From positions 170,491-234,490 of the forward strand of contig CAJNOJ010000166.1 in the NCBI GenBank assembly GCA_905250025.1: 64,000 nt of DNA, in the 5' to 3' direction. The notes below the pieces were generated by a model. That model ran no database searches. It worked only from the letters and a program-made list of their open reading frames with translations, and was not told the origin of the DNA. The stretch is from Adineta ricciae. Taxonomy: Eukaryota; Rotifera; Eurotatoria; Adinetida; Adinetidae. Each line of letters opens with the position of its first letter. Positions within the stretch are counted from its first letter, which is position 1. Shown here piece by piece: positions 37,242 to 50,000 of the stretch. The position numbers and the translations under genes were made by a program.

Positions 37242-38070
37242 AACTTTGATTGATTGCTTTTCCTTTCCTATGTCTCTACTTATACATCGAAATCTAAAGA
37301 CATGAACAAAAATTCTATTTTGATTTTTCGTTTTCTTTTTTTCGCTGTCCGTTTCGACATGTATATTCAGACAGTGGCATTGACGATATTTTTATGTGTG
37401 ATGTTGATTGAATTTGTTTCTTTTCTTCGTGACTATTTGTTTTCTAGAAATAATGTACTTTTACGATGAGATCAAATGAGCTGACTTTCACGATTCCCAT
37501 TGGAATAGTTTGTTGAGTAATTCAATGAGATCATTTGTCTTCGAATTATCTAGGAAACATTCAGTAAATGTCATTTGTACGCGAATCTAATTTATATACA
37601 AAGAATTTCAATAAAAATTTTCTCTATTTTTATGAATCGAAAAAAAAATCTTCATGCCGAAGCATTATTAATATGTTCAAGAGGAATCCGTATACATTTC
37701 TTCTCTCTGTTAGTTTTCTTTTATATGCGAATTTATGCAAATCATAGATGGCGTTAGTTGTCTAAAAATAAATTTACGTAGAAAATTTCGTATTTTGTAT
37801 TTCAATTATTTGAATAATATAAAAAATTGTAAAGAATTGAATATTTGATCAAAATTTATATCCAATACTCATCATAATATTCCTTAGCTACGATCGTTCA
37901 ATGAGCAGTAGTTATGGTAGTTTAGTAAATTAATTACTAGAAGAAAATCTCAAACAATCTCCTGCCTATATCAACTGGTAGATTGTTTTCATTTCGAGTT
38001 TTGTGTTTTCACTTCTTCAACGTCAATTCGTAGATAATCGATTATTATTTACATCTAAATCTTTTGAATA
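37242..38070. other. Intergenic region between Kv channel and KIF24
   Basis: 3' UTR of the channel gene and upstream region of the kinesin gene. AT-rich; open frames 37254-37469 and 37575-37757 show no domain. Confidence 0.5.
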
Positions 38071-41000
38071 ATGACTAAATGTCTTCTCAAGGCCCTCAAA
38101 GCGGTTGATCTTCAAAATTATGTCGAATTATTTCGTTCACTTGGTTATGATTCCGCGGGTGCATTGGCACATTTTCATAAAGAACATATGAAATATTTGC
38201 ATTTATCCTCACAAGAACTACTTCGTTTCCATGCCCTGTTGGACGTTCTCAAAGAAGCAACACGTGAAGGTAAAATTTGTCCACATTACTCCAAATCGCA
38301 TCGAGATTTAGCACCGAAAAAAAGTACATCATTACATGCAAGTACAAAAGATTCGATTCAATACCGAAGTTCACAATTATACACTAAGAAGACATCCGAT
38401 GATAATCTACATTCCAAACGATCGGCAAGTTCATTAGGAATTTCAGGACGTGTGACTAGATCATCGACAAGTAATTCTAATCATGCGAATGGATTTATTT
38501 TGCAACGGCCAGCGTCCGCTGTTCATCAGCAAAAATCAACACATCAACAGTTTTTTGGACCGAAATCAATCACAAATCGACCTGCTGTCGAACACGTAAA
38601 AGTAAAGGATTAGAAAAGAAGAAAATTGTTTGTCCTTCGTCCGTGACTTGTCTTTTTTTAATTGAGGATAATCTAAAGAACGAAGGTAATTATTTAATAG
38701 CGTTTCATCAGGACAAAGAAGAAACATTCCTTAACGTATTGAATCACCTATCGAATGATTATCTATGTGACTTTCTTCTAGGCGAAATCATATAATTATG
38801 GTGTGCCAACGAATAAACGTCAACGGAATGTTTCTCAACGGATTCAATATCAACACGAGTCGAATAATAATAATAATCATGCTGCGATATTTGTTCCATC
38901 GACAAGTAGTACAGCGGAGATTGTTTCATATGCTAAACCTGCGGAAATCTATGTTTATGCACGCAAGCGACCATTGTTATTGAGTGAAATCGATTTTTAT
39001 GATACAATCTCTGTGCCGGATAACAAACGTATAGTAATTGCTGAGAATAAAGCGAATGTTGACTGTACATCGTTGCTTAAAAAGGTAGATGATGTTTTGT
39101 ATATAAATGTGATTGATTTGTATCGTTTGTAGACTGAATTTCAATTCGATCAAGTGTTCGGTTCGGATGCATCGAATAAACAAGTCTTCGAAAGTTCAGT
39201 ATTGCCATTTTTAGCATCGAATCATCGTCAGAATTTAACATACATTTGTTTCGGTCAAACCGGATCGGGTTTGTAACTTCTATAAGACTTGATTATGTTT
39301 TTATTTATCTTCGTTCAGGTAAAAGTCACACAATATTCGGGAGTCGAGGTACAGATGGTTTGCTCATCCATTGTACACAATTTCTCTTGAAAGAAATTAA
39401 CTTACAAAACAAATTAATCTGTTCATTCTATGAAATCTATAATAATCAAGTTTACGATCTTAGTAATACTAGCAAAAGGTTTGTCAGTGCGATGATTTTT
39501 CGAAAAGAAATCAACGCCTTTTGATTTTTTTTTAGATTATACGTCCGTGAAGATGGAGAACACCATGTAAACATCGTTGGCCTAACGGAAATACAACTAA
39601 GAAATTTGGATACATTACGTTCAGTCATAAGCGATGGTTTATCACGTCGACATCATGGTAAAAGTGCATTTAATTCGAATTCATCTCGCTCGCATGCAAT
39701 TTTCCAACTATTACTTAAAAACTCCTATAATCAAGCGGACTATTTTCGTTTGATATTCATTGATCTGGCTGGCAGTGAACGCGCAACTGATGCGCAGAAC
39801 AATCAACGACAAACACGTCGCGAAGGCGCACAAATCAATTCATCATTATTAGCATTAAAAGAATGTATTCGTTCAATGGACATGACACAAACTCACGCAC
39901 CTTTTCGGCAAAGTAAACTAACGCATATTCTACGCGATTCTCTTGTTGGCTCGAAAAGTCGTACTTGTCTCATGGCAAATGTTTCACCGCCAGATGATTG
40001 TTGTCAATGCTCGCTGAATACTCTTCAATACGCATCGAGAATTCGCGATCTCAGCATTCGACATCGACATCGATCGATGCCGTTGACGACTATTCAAACG
40101 AATTACTTCGATGATGAACGTCATGTTGCTATACCAACAGGAAAGGAGAAGACGCAGAGAACATTCAAACCAGCAACGGCATCGACGCCAGTTCATCGAT
40201 TAATTTCATCAGTTGATCATGAAACTTACATGTCAACAGATCATTTAGGTTCGGGAACCTGTTTTCAAATCATCTCAATAATCATTTACTTTTCTTAGGT
40301 AACGATACGCGTCAACGAACAGCTAAATCAACGGATATTAATTGGCAATTAGCAAATAATGATGTTCCCTTAGCTGGCAACAGTGAAAACTTACGATCGA
40401 AATCTCTCCGTGCGTCATCATCACGTGAATTTCTATCGAATTTGAATCATAACAACAATCATCAAAGTACTAGTTTCTATTTAACTCGTTATGAACAGTC
40501 GCACAAGAAGAGCAACGATCGAGCCGAAAGCCCGTCAAGTTACTTTCCATTGCCGCAATCTGATATAAAGAAGCCGACAGTTACGGAACCAAAACGTGTC
40601 GAACAATGGAAAACGGTACCTGCCCCACCTGTTACTTCAACACGACGTTTCTCTGATTCGTCAACTGAACCGATTACTTCGACACGCGTGATTCCAATAG
40701 CGCCGATTCCCATGTCTGATGATAACCAGTATAGCAGTGCAACCAATACTGAGAGTCTTGGAACGAAAATCACGAAATTAGCAACCGGAGTTCGACCACA
40801 TCGTCGATCGCATCGACGACATGATTTCGTGGAAAAACTGAATCTAAACAAACAGAGTGATGTAGGTGGAACAACGACAACAGTGACAGCTGACACGGAA
40901 CCAGGAATTTACTCCGATCGACAAGCAACACATCGTGATCAAACAGGTTTTTTTAGCAATCGAGATGAGCATTTACATGAAAGTAAGTTCCTTAAATCCA

Positions 41001-42528
41001 AAGCATTGTTTTTACCTCAATTTTCGTACTTAGATCATTTTAAATCAAATTATCTAACCACAATAACGCAAGCGTCCTCACCAACGACACCAACACCAAA
41101 GAACACAACATCGGTTCAACAAAAACCGGATGTTTTCTCTTCATCATCACGAAAATCGTTCTCGTCACCAAACAAAGTTCATCGTCGCCACCAACCGATC
41201 GAATCGTCCTCCTCGTCGAGTAGTTTATCAAGTACCGAATCGAAAAAGGATCGCTTTTCCTCACCAAAACGTCGTCATCGAACAGTTCCTTACCACAGCC
41301 AGAACCATCATTCCGATTCGGATGATTTCAATCGTCAACATGAACCTTACTCAAATCGAAAGATGTCGGTTGAACGACAAGAACATATCGACGATCAATT
41401 GTCTGATCTGTCATCGAACAATTTCATGCAAGCACCACTCGATCAAATTAAACGTCATTATACTCAAACGTTATCAACCTCGACACCATACAGTAAATCA
41501 TTTCTTTTCATAAAATAGTGCGATGAAAGTAAAAATCATTCAGGAGATTTTCGACGTAAACGTACGGATTTAGTTCCGACGAAGAAAACCTTTCCACCTG
41601 CATTCGATGAGAACATTTATCGACTTTTTTAAAAACTTCTCTTTCGTTCTTCACATTTTTGCATCTAATTTCAATTTTTCTTTAGTTTCGCCTATAAAAG
41701 ATTACGGCATTCATGTCTCCGATCAATTAAATACTTTACGTACATTACTTGAAACCCGACTCAACGAACAGGATGACGGGCATTACCAACCAAAGGATTC
41801 GTCGATATTACAATCGTCTCCAGGAACATTTACAAAAGATTTTCTTCAATCATATCAGCAATCCAAAGGCCAAACTTATCATTCAGCAAGAGAAGTCATC
41901 AGTGACGTTGACAATGACACTGAAGTTAACGAAGATAAACAAACAGTGAAATATTATGAAGCAAATCAAAGTGACGTTCTATCAACATCTGCAGCATCAT
42001 CGCATTCACCACATTTATCTCCAATCGGTGAACTTAATCAAAGTCGACTTCGATCAAGTGCAACTGTTTCATCCACAACAACAATTACACCAAACTCTAT
42101 CGAAAAAACCTATACTCGTAAGTATCCGCTCATAGTCGACTTGAAAATAGTGTCAACTTTTAGATGAGCCACGTGCACTATCCACTTCGATCTATTCCCA
42201 GCCATTGACGAATAAATCATTCAGCAATAACCATATTTTACTCAATGACAGTGAACATCGATCAGATATATTAACTCGATCACCAAATCCCTATCCTGCG
42301 ACGACAGGAACAAGCAGCAGCTTAATGATGCCTTCTTCTCCATCACGTTCGCCAATATTAGCATCCTCCTTGAGTCCATTTGGTCAAACCAATGGCAAAA
42401 GTAGTTCACTTCTCTCAGGCACATCGTTTGATGTTCTCATGACAAATCTGCGGAGTATGCGTGAAAAAGATCTTGATTTAATCATACATAATAATACAGA
42501 TGATAATCTCATTCAACTTGCAGACTAA
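38071..42528 (+). CDS. KIF24: KIF24-type kinesin-13 with N-terminal SAM domain
   Basis: About eight exons. Residues 1-70 form a SAM domain (LKALKAVDLQNYVELFRSLG, HLSSQELLRFHALLDVLKEA). A low-complexity linker leads to SYNYGVPTNKRQRN, matching the pre-motor SGYNYGIP of vertebrate KIF24. The motor has IYVYARKRPLLLSE, P-loop GQTGSGKSHT, CSFYEIYNNQVYDL, switch I NSNSSRSHAIFQ, switch II IDLAGSERATDA, ALKECIRSMD and PFRQSKLTHILRDS. A Ser/Thr/Arg-rich tail of about 700 residues ends NTDDNLIQLAD. KIF24 depolymerises centriolar microtubules and recruits CP110 to restrain cilium assembly; in a ciliated animal such control would matter. The P-loop ends GKS where most kinesins have GKT, which still fits nucleotide binding. 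Donor choice near 41566 in the tail is the least certain join. Confidence 0.9.
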
Positions 42529-42769
42529 TTTCATCGTTTCTTTTTTCAATTCCAAACAGTGTTTGTTTGTTCTTCTTTTTTTTGATTTCGTAGAAATTTT
42601 GGGCTTGGCTTTGTTTTTTGGTTCCTCGAGCTTCTGAATATGTTTAGTTTTCTGGAAGAATTTTATTTATTCAAACAACATTTTTGTATAAATCTTCTTT
42701 TTGTCTTGCTGTGCTGTACTTAGTTTAGAACCAATAAATCTTAGCGATGCAACTGACATTTCACTCTCA

Positions 42770-42785
42770 TTTCTCTTTCTTTTAG
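42770..42785 (+). promoter_or_regulatory. Strong splice acceptor just before the STI1-motif gene ATG
   Basis: Pyrimidine-rich tract ending CTTTCTTTTAG, 16 bp before the ATG at 42802 and 257 bp after the KIF24 stop. No good upstream donor pairs with it outside KIF24, so it may receive a spliced leader or be the end of a leader intron. Confidence 0.4.
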
Positions 42786-42801
42786 ATTTCGAATCTAAAC
42801 C

Positions 42802-43794
42802 ATGTCTGATAACGAAAATGGTAAACAACACGTTAGTTCTCAATGAATCTATTTGATCTTTACCTTTGATTAGATGTTCCACCATTGGAAGACATTCCAA
42901 AAACTGTCACAGAAGTCAAACCAAAGCCAATACCAGTTGTAAAATATGTGGAAACACCAATGAAAGGTATTGTTGAATCATGGGCATCTTTGTGCAATGA
43001 GAATATTTTGCATATAGAAACTCCAGTGATTGATAAAAGTTTTGCGGGGATGAAAAAAGGATTCTTGAATAGTAAACCAACGTCCCAAACGAAATCGAAC
43101 GAGTTAGTTGAAATATCTCGTAAACAGCCAGACCAAACGAAAGATTTTCGGGTGTTCGACGAAGTCCAACAAGCAATTAAAGATGAACAACAATCTAAAA
43201 GTGTGTCGATGAATTTTCTCGAGAATTGAAAAGAAAATCTTGATTTTCAATAGACAGTTGGTTGACAAAGGATCTTTTAAAACAGATCGAAGATGACGAA
43301 TCGTTAGCACGATATTTCTCTAATCCATATTTTATGGAAGCTATTACACTATTTCAACACAAACCTCAAGAAGCGTTAGCAAAATACGGACACAACGCTG
43401 AAGTAATGCGATTCTTTGATCGAATGGCAAAAATACTTGGTACATTAACATTGAGAATGAACTTTCACGAACTTTTTTTAATGTTTTTACAGGAAATCAT
43501 TTTACCTCAATAGCCACTGACGAAGAAAAAAAGAAAAAGTCGAATGTTGATCCTGAAGTCAATCAACTTCTACAAGATGAACAAGTTCGACAACTCCTAC
43601 TCGATCCAGACGTCATCAAACTAATGAAATCACTACGTGAAGAGCCCGAGAAAGCACAATGGTAACTTCCTCTCCTTTTATCCTGAAAAATCCTTCTCAA
43701 TCTTCATTCACGTAGGTTAATGCGTACAGCAGATGCATCAATGCGTGCAAAAATTCAACAACTCGTTCAATTCGGCTTACTCAGTATTGCCTAA
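42802..43794 (+). CDS. STI1-motif protein of unknown function
   Basis: Five exons in phase, with introns of about 45-55 bp, give roughly 250 residues starting MSDNENDVPPLEDIPK. The first 110 residues are polar. Two STI1/DP-type helical units follow: SWLTKDLLKQIEDDESLARY with FSNPYFMEAITLFQHKPQEA and AKYGHNAEVMRFFDRMAKIL; then DPEVNQLLQDEQVRQLLLDP with VIKLMKSLREEPEKAQWLMR, the N-P and D-P helices typical of chaperone-cofactor STI1 domains (Hop, Hip, ubiquilin). There is no TPR, ubiquitin-like or UBA domain, so it is not one of those proteins. A cochaperone or proteasome-shuttle-related role is plausible but is inference only. It lies head-to-tail with KIF24, 273 bp downstream. Confidence 0.75.
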
Positions 43795-44618
43795 GAACTC
43801 CTTTTGTTCTTTTCATTGTTTTTTTAAATAAATATTCCATGTTCAAACTACTTTCATCATGTCTTGTTAAGTGTTCAATTCCTCGGAGTAATTCTGCATG
43901 TAAATAATAGCAAAAAATCAGCACATCAAATAAACTTATTCATAAATAATGTCCTAGACTACTTTTTGGACGCGCTGAAAGCGATCAATTGGTCCGATTA
44001 TACAGCTCGCCGTCAAAAATCAGATACTATAATTGAAATGCTTTCTCGAACATTTTGTTTCTATTAAAAAAGCATAATTATAGAAACAAACTGAGAATAT
44101 TTCAAACTCATTTTGGAAGGCGTTAAGTTTTATATATATTTTTCTTTCTTTCTTTCTGACATGCGAAGGCAGATGAGTGATTCTTCAAATTGACAAATCA
44201 GGTGAAATTTAATCAAATATTGATAAGAAAAAAAGCATCACCTTTAAGATTTCTCCTATTATCTTGAAATACAATCATTATTTAACATGCATTCAATGTG
44301 TGTGTACGAAAATACACATGGATTTTTTTCTTCGTCTTTTTCTTCACCTCCTTGCTTTCTGTCTCTCATTCGCTTTCTTTACTCAGATAGGTGCGTGTTG
44401 TTGTTGATCGTTTCTTTTTATTTCTTCTACATTACACATAAAAAGCTCGTCCTTTCATCGTTACTGCCGACACTTTCAAGTATTTACAGGTAGCTGCGGT
44501 GACGTAAATATAACTGTATCGAAAATAACAAAGTGTGGGAGGAATTCAGATATAAAAATCTCCATTTGAAACTCAATCTCACTTTCATATCCACGAAAAG
44601 CAGACTAGACAGGCAACG
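43795..44618. other. Intergenic region before the second EF-hand gene
   Basis: AT-rich; open frames at 43864-44067 and 44287-44493 lack domains. A CT-rich stretch at 44325-44375 and the probable promoter of the EF-hand gene lie here. Confidence 0.5.
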
Positions 44619-45536
44619 ATGGGAAATAAAAATGGAACATACGATGCATTGATCGATGAAACAAAGAATCTGCTCATGCAACGAACTGGTAAGAAAAAGT
44701 TCCCCTCTCAAACGAGATTGCCGTCGTTTTTTTATTGTTGATTCCTCAAATTTCATGCTCTAAGGTCAAACAGACAAAAGTTATTTGAGAATATCTATTA
44801 CACGACGACATCGAACATCCTAATCCTCTTAAAATTCTTTGTTTAGGAATGTCACAGTACGATTTAGAATTATGGTACAAAGCAATATTAGTACGACATA
44901 AACAAAATGATGCGGATATGTTCGTATTTGATTCATTTGTAGGATCGATCGAAAAAGGGCAAATTGTCCAAAGAACAAATGATCTCGATCTATAAAGATA
45001 TGAGCGATTTAGATCCGACACGTATTAGTGATGTAGTCGATTCATTAGCGAATGTTTTCGATGAGGACCGTAGTGGCACTGTTGGTAAGTCTAAGAATCT
45101 TAGTGAGAGAAAAGAAATCTTCTTAGACATAGTCTTCAGATATAAATGAATTCATGCGAGGATTTATATTAACAACCAAAGGTGATTTACAATCCAAAAT
45201 TGAATATACATTTCGAATCTACGATCAGAATGGCGATAATCAAATCTCGGGCGAAGAAATTAAAAAAATGGCTGATGTATTTTCATCGAAAGCATTCAAA
45301 TGTATCGAATACTAATTGAGTTTGTTTTTTCCTTCTTCTAGGCCATTCTACGAATGTTAGGTGCAGAAGAAAGTAAAGATGATCCCGCTTCGCGAGCGAT
45401 TGTTCAACAATTTCTAGGACAATTTACCGGTGGTGAGCAAGGGGTGATCTACAAGCACGATTTTATCAAAACTGTCATGGCCAATCGAGATCTCTTGGCA
45501 ATTCTCTCTCCATTCTATGGTATAGCTGAGCAATAA
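44619..45536 (+). CDS. EF-hand calcium sensor, NCS/KChIP-like
   Basis: Starts MGNKNGTYDALIDETKNLLM; Gly2 and the following residues fit N-myristoylation. A 52-bp intron (44891-44942) must be removed to restore WYKAIL/DRSKKGKLSKEQ, matching the NCS family WYKGF-x-GxL-x-EEF region. Calcium loops: DEDRSGTVDINE (EF2) and DQNGDNQISGEE (EF3) are complete; EF1 (DRSKKGKLSKEQ) is degenerate as usual; the EF4 region (FTGGEQGVIYKHDF) is degenerate. The protein ends LLAILSPFYGIAEQ, about 200 residues, a normal NCS length. It should bind two calcium ions and switch membrane or target binding, for example to ion channels. Its Kv-channel neighbour is about 7 kb away, but that is not evidence of partnership. 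A donor inside the last codons may allow an alternative C-terminus. Confidence 0.85.
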
Positions 45537-46012
45537 GAGAAATATATTTTCATTTGTGTTCGTGTGTATATGTGGGATTTGTTTTTTTTGCTTTTACTCA
45601 CATTGCCGCAACAAATAAATTGTGCACCACTACGTATAATCTTGATTGGTGTTGTGCTCTTGCTCGTCTTTCTTGATCCTTCTACTTTTCAATCTCTTGT
45701 TTTAGATGCTACTCAGACACATGACACGCATAATTGGTACGTCAATTCCTGATGTCAAACAAAGAAACTTATTCGAATCGAATTATTCCGTTTTCAATCT
45801 CTTGTCTTAGCGTTTTTGTGCACATGTGATTAACTGACTTACTTTTGTCAATCTCACCTTTTGTTTTTGTGTATTTTGAGATCAATTAGACATCAATAAT
45901 GAGAAGAAGAATTCGTACGAAACAATAAGGTCTTCTCGATCAAAAGAAAGCGCGTATGTTTATGTGTATGTGTCGATATGCTTTTCATTCTTTCGTTCTC
46001 AATTAAACTAAG

Positions 46013-46206
46013 ATGAGGTGTTAACGTTATTTGAACGAGATAAACAGAGATATAACGCTGCAGCTCGTGTCAAATCCGTATCCGTTCTAGACGAGAAAAA
46101 ATTCGATGTTCAAACGGAAACCGATTGTATTGGAATTGAGAACAAGCAAAGCAACACATCTATTAGAGGTTCATTAGTTGATGTAGGCAGAAAAGAAGAA
46201 GAATAA
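46013..46206 (+). other. Candidate alternative 3'-terminal exon of the EF-hand gene
   Basis: Acceptor TTAAACTAAG precedes a frame of about 64 codons ending at a TAA, with AATAAA about 70 bp later. The phase fits a donor (CTATG/GTATAG) inside the last codons of the EF-hand gene, giving SPFYDEVLTLFERDKQRYNA instead of SPFYGIAEQ, plus a charged tail ending GRKEEE. Composition looks coding (no in-frame stops, polar and acidic). Not proven; a separate small gene is possible. Confidence 0.4.
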
Positions 46207-47292
46207 AATCGACTACGTCAACAAGCGGAAATCAAAGTGTATCCTGTCGGATATGCCTGATGATTATGAATGATCAAATAAAATATTTAAAGAAAGAATT
46301 TAGTTTTCTTTCTTTCTCCATGAAAACGATGTAAAGTAAATTTTCCAGGTGAATTCATATTATATGCAATCTTTTTAAGTAATACTGAAAGAAAAAGAGA
46401 AGACTTTCTTTTCTCTTCGAGGTCAACAAAGATTAGAAATCGAGGATTAGTTTTCCCAGCAGGAATTTCAAAATGCATGATTTAGAAATGTAAAAGAGAG
46501 AGAGAGGAAGAGATCTGTCGATGTTCTGGCGTCGTCGTCGTCGCCGCCGTCTTCTTTTCCGTTACTTGGATTTTGAGAATTAAAACAAGAAGTCATTAGA
46601 ACTACCAGAAGTATTCGTTCGTGATTCTTCTCACATTTCTTCGATGACCGCTGTGCACATCTTCACAAGAAATAAAAATAGAAGCTAACAAGACCGGATG
46701 CTCAGTGGCATGATTCAATTAAGCGTGTGCACATTATATTACATCGTAGTGGACACAGTTAGTCAGTCACGGTCCCTAATGGATGTGTTATGTTATGTGC
46801 GTAATCGTTGTTTGATAGAACAACTGTGTCTTCAGCTAATATGACTAGAAGATCTTGTCTTTTCATTGAAATGGAAATCGCATTCATGTGGATATACCTT
46901 TCCGGACGAGTATGATCGTTTTTTCTTCTGCCGAACTACCGTTTCTTCTTTTCTTGCTCTTAGAATTGAAGGTCGATCATGAACATTGATGCTTGTCAAA
47001 AAACTTTAAGTGTCGACTTTGCGCATTCGAGCATGAATTATATGATAGAATCGTTTAGAACATTTTCTTTCTCTCTCTCTCCCTCTTTCTCTCTTTCATT
47101 TCTCGTATATGAAACAATAAACACAACAATGATTATGTTTGGAGCAGCAGCTTTCACCCGCCCGCCGGAACAAGAAGTTGTTCAGGTGCCCGAAGAAAAA
47201 GAAGTTAGTTACAAGAACATGAACAGTAATAATTGTTACGAGACTGCTCCCACCCGTATAAGTTGCGTCATTATTCCGTGAATCGTTCTCAG

Positions 47293-47320
47293 ATGTGTGT
47301 GTGTGTATATATATATATGT
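47293..47320 (+). repeat. GT/TA microsatellite
   Basis: Run of TG followed by TA dinucleotides in the unresolved region. Confidence 0.8.
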
Positions 47321-47818
47321 ATGTGATTGTTGTATATTTGTGTATCACATTCTCTTTTCTTCTCCGCGCATGTCAACAAGGCAAGTATCGTGACTAACTA
47401 TTTCTCTTCATATCCGTTTGCATGGATGTGTATAAGTGTGTAGAGATTCGCGTAGCCTTGAAGAAAGGTGAGACGCGGACAATGATCATCATCATTTTTC
47501 ATTCTTTTCTGACTTGTGTAATGCGATCATTGTCAAGAAAGCCAGAGAACAAGAGGCCAAAGTTAGGAAAGGCTGATGATGATAGTGACTTCCGTCCGGC
47601 ATTCTCCTATCGAATACTCAATCAAATGCAACGTCTGAAGTATGATCGGAAATCGCGCACACACGTACTCGCAGTATCGTAATCTCGATGTGTGTGTGTG
47701 TATGTATATGCAAGCACATAATAAAAATCTCTTCTCGATCCTCTTTTTCTGACGACATTTTTATGATGCGATCTTCTTTCGTAATATATATGAAAAAAGA
47801 CAATCAACATAGCCCAAC

Positions 47819-47833
47819 GCACACACACACACA
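47819..47833 (+). repeat. Short (CA)n tract
   Basis: A perfect run of about seven CA units; a matching GT run lies at about 47690-47702 on this strand, making a loose inverted pair. Confidence 0.7.
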
Positions 47834-50000
47834 TAGACTTCCCAAGAGATTTTTTAACTTTGATTGCACTACGTAGTTCTAATCGTCAGGGGATGTCACA
47901 TTAAAATCACTTTGTAATCTCCGCGCTTTTCTCTTCGTCTTGTTCTTCTCTCTATCAAATCTAACATTATCTCATATGCATCATTAGCGATGGACGAATG
48001 CTTGTTGATGATGATGATTATATAAAAATTTGCTTTCATCGTGTTGTTCTTCAACACCTCTTTGCCAATAATTATACAGTCTTCTCTTTCTTCCTAATTT
48101 TTCTTTTTCGTATCTTAGTCGCTTTAATTGGTCTGAAGTGTTATTCCAGTGATTGACTCATTTCTCGTCGACAGATTTTCAGTACATACTAACGAAGTAA
48201 ATTAGAACGAGTTAGTGTTCATCTTTGAATGATTAATTCAGTCTTGCATGCAGACAAATATTGGGCGTGGTGTCCCAACAGCGGATGAGCAGGTATACAT
48301 AGATGCATTAGAGTTAAAGCTCATCCCGAGGCCGTTGATTTCGATAGATGGAAGACAATCGTGATTATGATGAATTCGTTTTGATAACTATTAGAGGAGA
48401 AAAAAGAGACAGAGAGAGAGAGACAATACTTCTCTCGTGTGGCTTGTTTTATAAGCGAGAAAAATGTCTCTTGTTCTCTTCTCTCTCTTTTCTTTGTTCA
48501 TAATATTGTAGACTAAACGTTCAAAGACGATTTGCTAGCATGTTCATATACTCGAACTATTCGATTCCTGACATGTTCATTAAAAATAAATTAGAAAATC
48601 ACTAAATCATTCTTTTCTTCTTACTACTTCTACGAACAGTTGGTATCTCTCAAGAAAGAAGACAAAATCCTTCGAATAACACTACTGACATTCTTCCGGT
48701 AAGTATCATCATTAGTGATTGTGTGCTCAATTATTCTGTCTTCCTATCAAATCTATGTAGGTAGATCTTGTTGTTTCATCGTAATACTTCTCGTTTCTTT
48801 TTCGTCGAAGCGAAGACTAGCGAATAGACTTAGTACAACAACAAAAAAATTAATCATTCATTCAATTGTGCTTCCTGAAAAAAGAAGAAAACTTATTTAT
48901 TCTTCATGCACAAATTTGAATTAAATGCATAGTGTATGAATACATACAGACATGAATTCATCGATCTTATTGTCACCATCCTCGGGGCTTTGTTGACAGT
49001 CTGATCTTTGGTCAGTGCTGACTGATTGAAACAAAATAAACGAGAGACGAGAAAGAGAGCAATGCGATATAGTAATCGTCGATCCGGAAAAATCTCTTGA
49101 CAATGCTAGTGCTGTCCCTAATTCAAGGGCGGTCCATTTTCTTTGGGCAAACACGCGTCTAAGAGAGGTGTTCAAGTCACTCTATGTTGTGTGAAATTGC
49201 GTTAGATAAGCGTGCATGCTTTTACACGAGAGATTTTGTTTCATCCTGCCATCCATCTTACTGATTGTATCTCATCCGTTTTTCTTCTTCTTCTTCTTCG
49301 TTTTTTTTTTGTGCCAATCTAAGTGAGTGAGTAAGTAAGTGAATGGCTGACTAATAAGAAGGAAAGAAAAGCAAAACGAGATGTACTAGTGTCATGATGG
49401 TAGTATCGATAAGTTGATGAAAAGACAATGATTTCATCTACATGACGAGAAGGTTAATTACGTTAAGAAGAGAAGCAATTCGATGTGATCTTAATGAGGT
49501 GAGATTATTTACTGTCAACACATTCTTTTCATAATAAACTGCGAAAAGCATTTTCTTCTTTTCATGTTTTTTTCTTCTTCTCGTATTTAAAACGATCAAA
49601 ATAACTGTATATTATTCATATCGTTGTTTCCCTTCTTTTTAGTGTTTTCGCTAGAGGGTGGTTGTCACATCCACACATCAGTAGATGAGCATCTGTTTAG
49701 ACAAACTCAATACGTTCTATTCTCCTACTGTTTGATGTTTTGTTACGATGCATTCTTCTCTTTCTGTGTATATATAAGCGTATTACATGTTCCAATTAGC
49801 CACGAGAAGAAAGTTTATCAGATCAGTTTTCTTGCAATCGACTAGGTCGAGAGTCGAACGATCATCTTCGATCTGTCGCTTGTCATTTCGCTTTTCGACA
49901 TCTTAGTTAAACAATTAAATCAAAGAATAACATTGACATGATTGTTATTTTTTCATTTGATAGTTTTAGGTTATTGTGACTAAAGCTCAAGGCATTAATC

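Larger units (their letters stand above)
46207..50000. other. Unresolved 3.8-kb region with candidate small exons
   Basis: No complete gene could be built. Candidate plus-strand pieces: an ATG frame from 47129 (MIMFGAAAFTRPPEQEVVQV); a frame at about 47537-47668 (KPENKRPKLGKADDDSDFRP); a 39-bp segment 48261-48299 between AG and GT (TNIGRGVPTADEQ); and a segment at about 48652-48702 before GTAAGT. Several simple repeats are present (47293-47320, 47819-47833, a CTT run near 49279). Leader sequence of the cadherin gene probably lies at the right end. Confidence 0.3.

Noticed and set aside
39270..39330. P-loop ending GKS instead of GKT in the KIF24 motor as a sign of an inactive motor
   Set aside because: Ser is a common substitute in Walker A; switch I and II are intact, so activity is not excluded.
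44891..44942. Apparent frameshift in the second EF-hand gene (open frame runs through to an unrelated stop)
   Set aside because: A 52-bp intron gives WYKAIL joined to DRSKKGKLSKEQ, which matches the calcium-sensor family.
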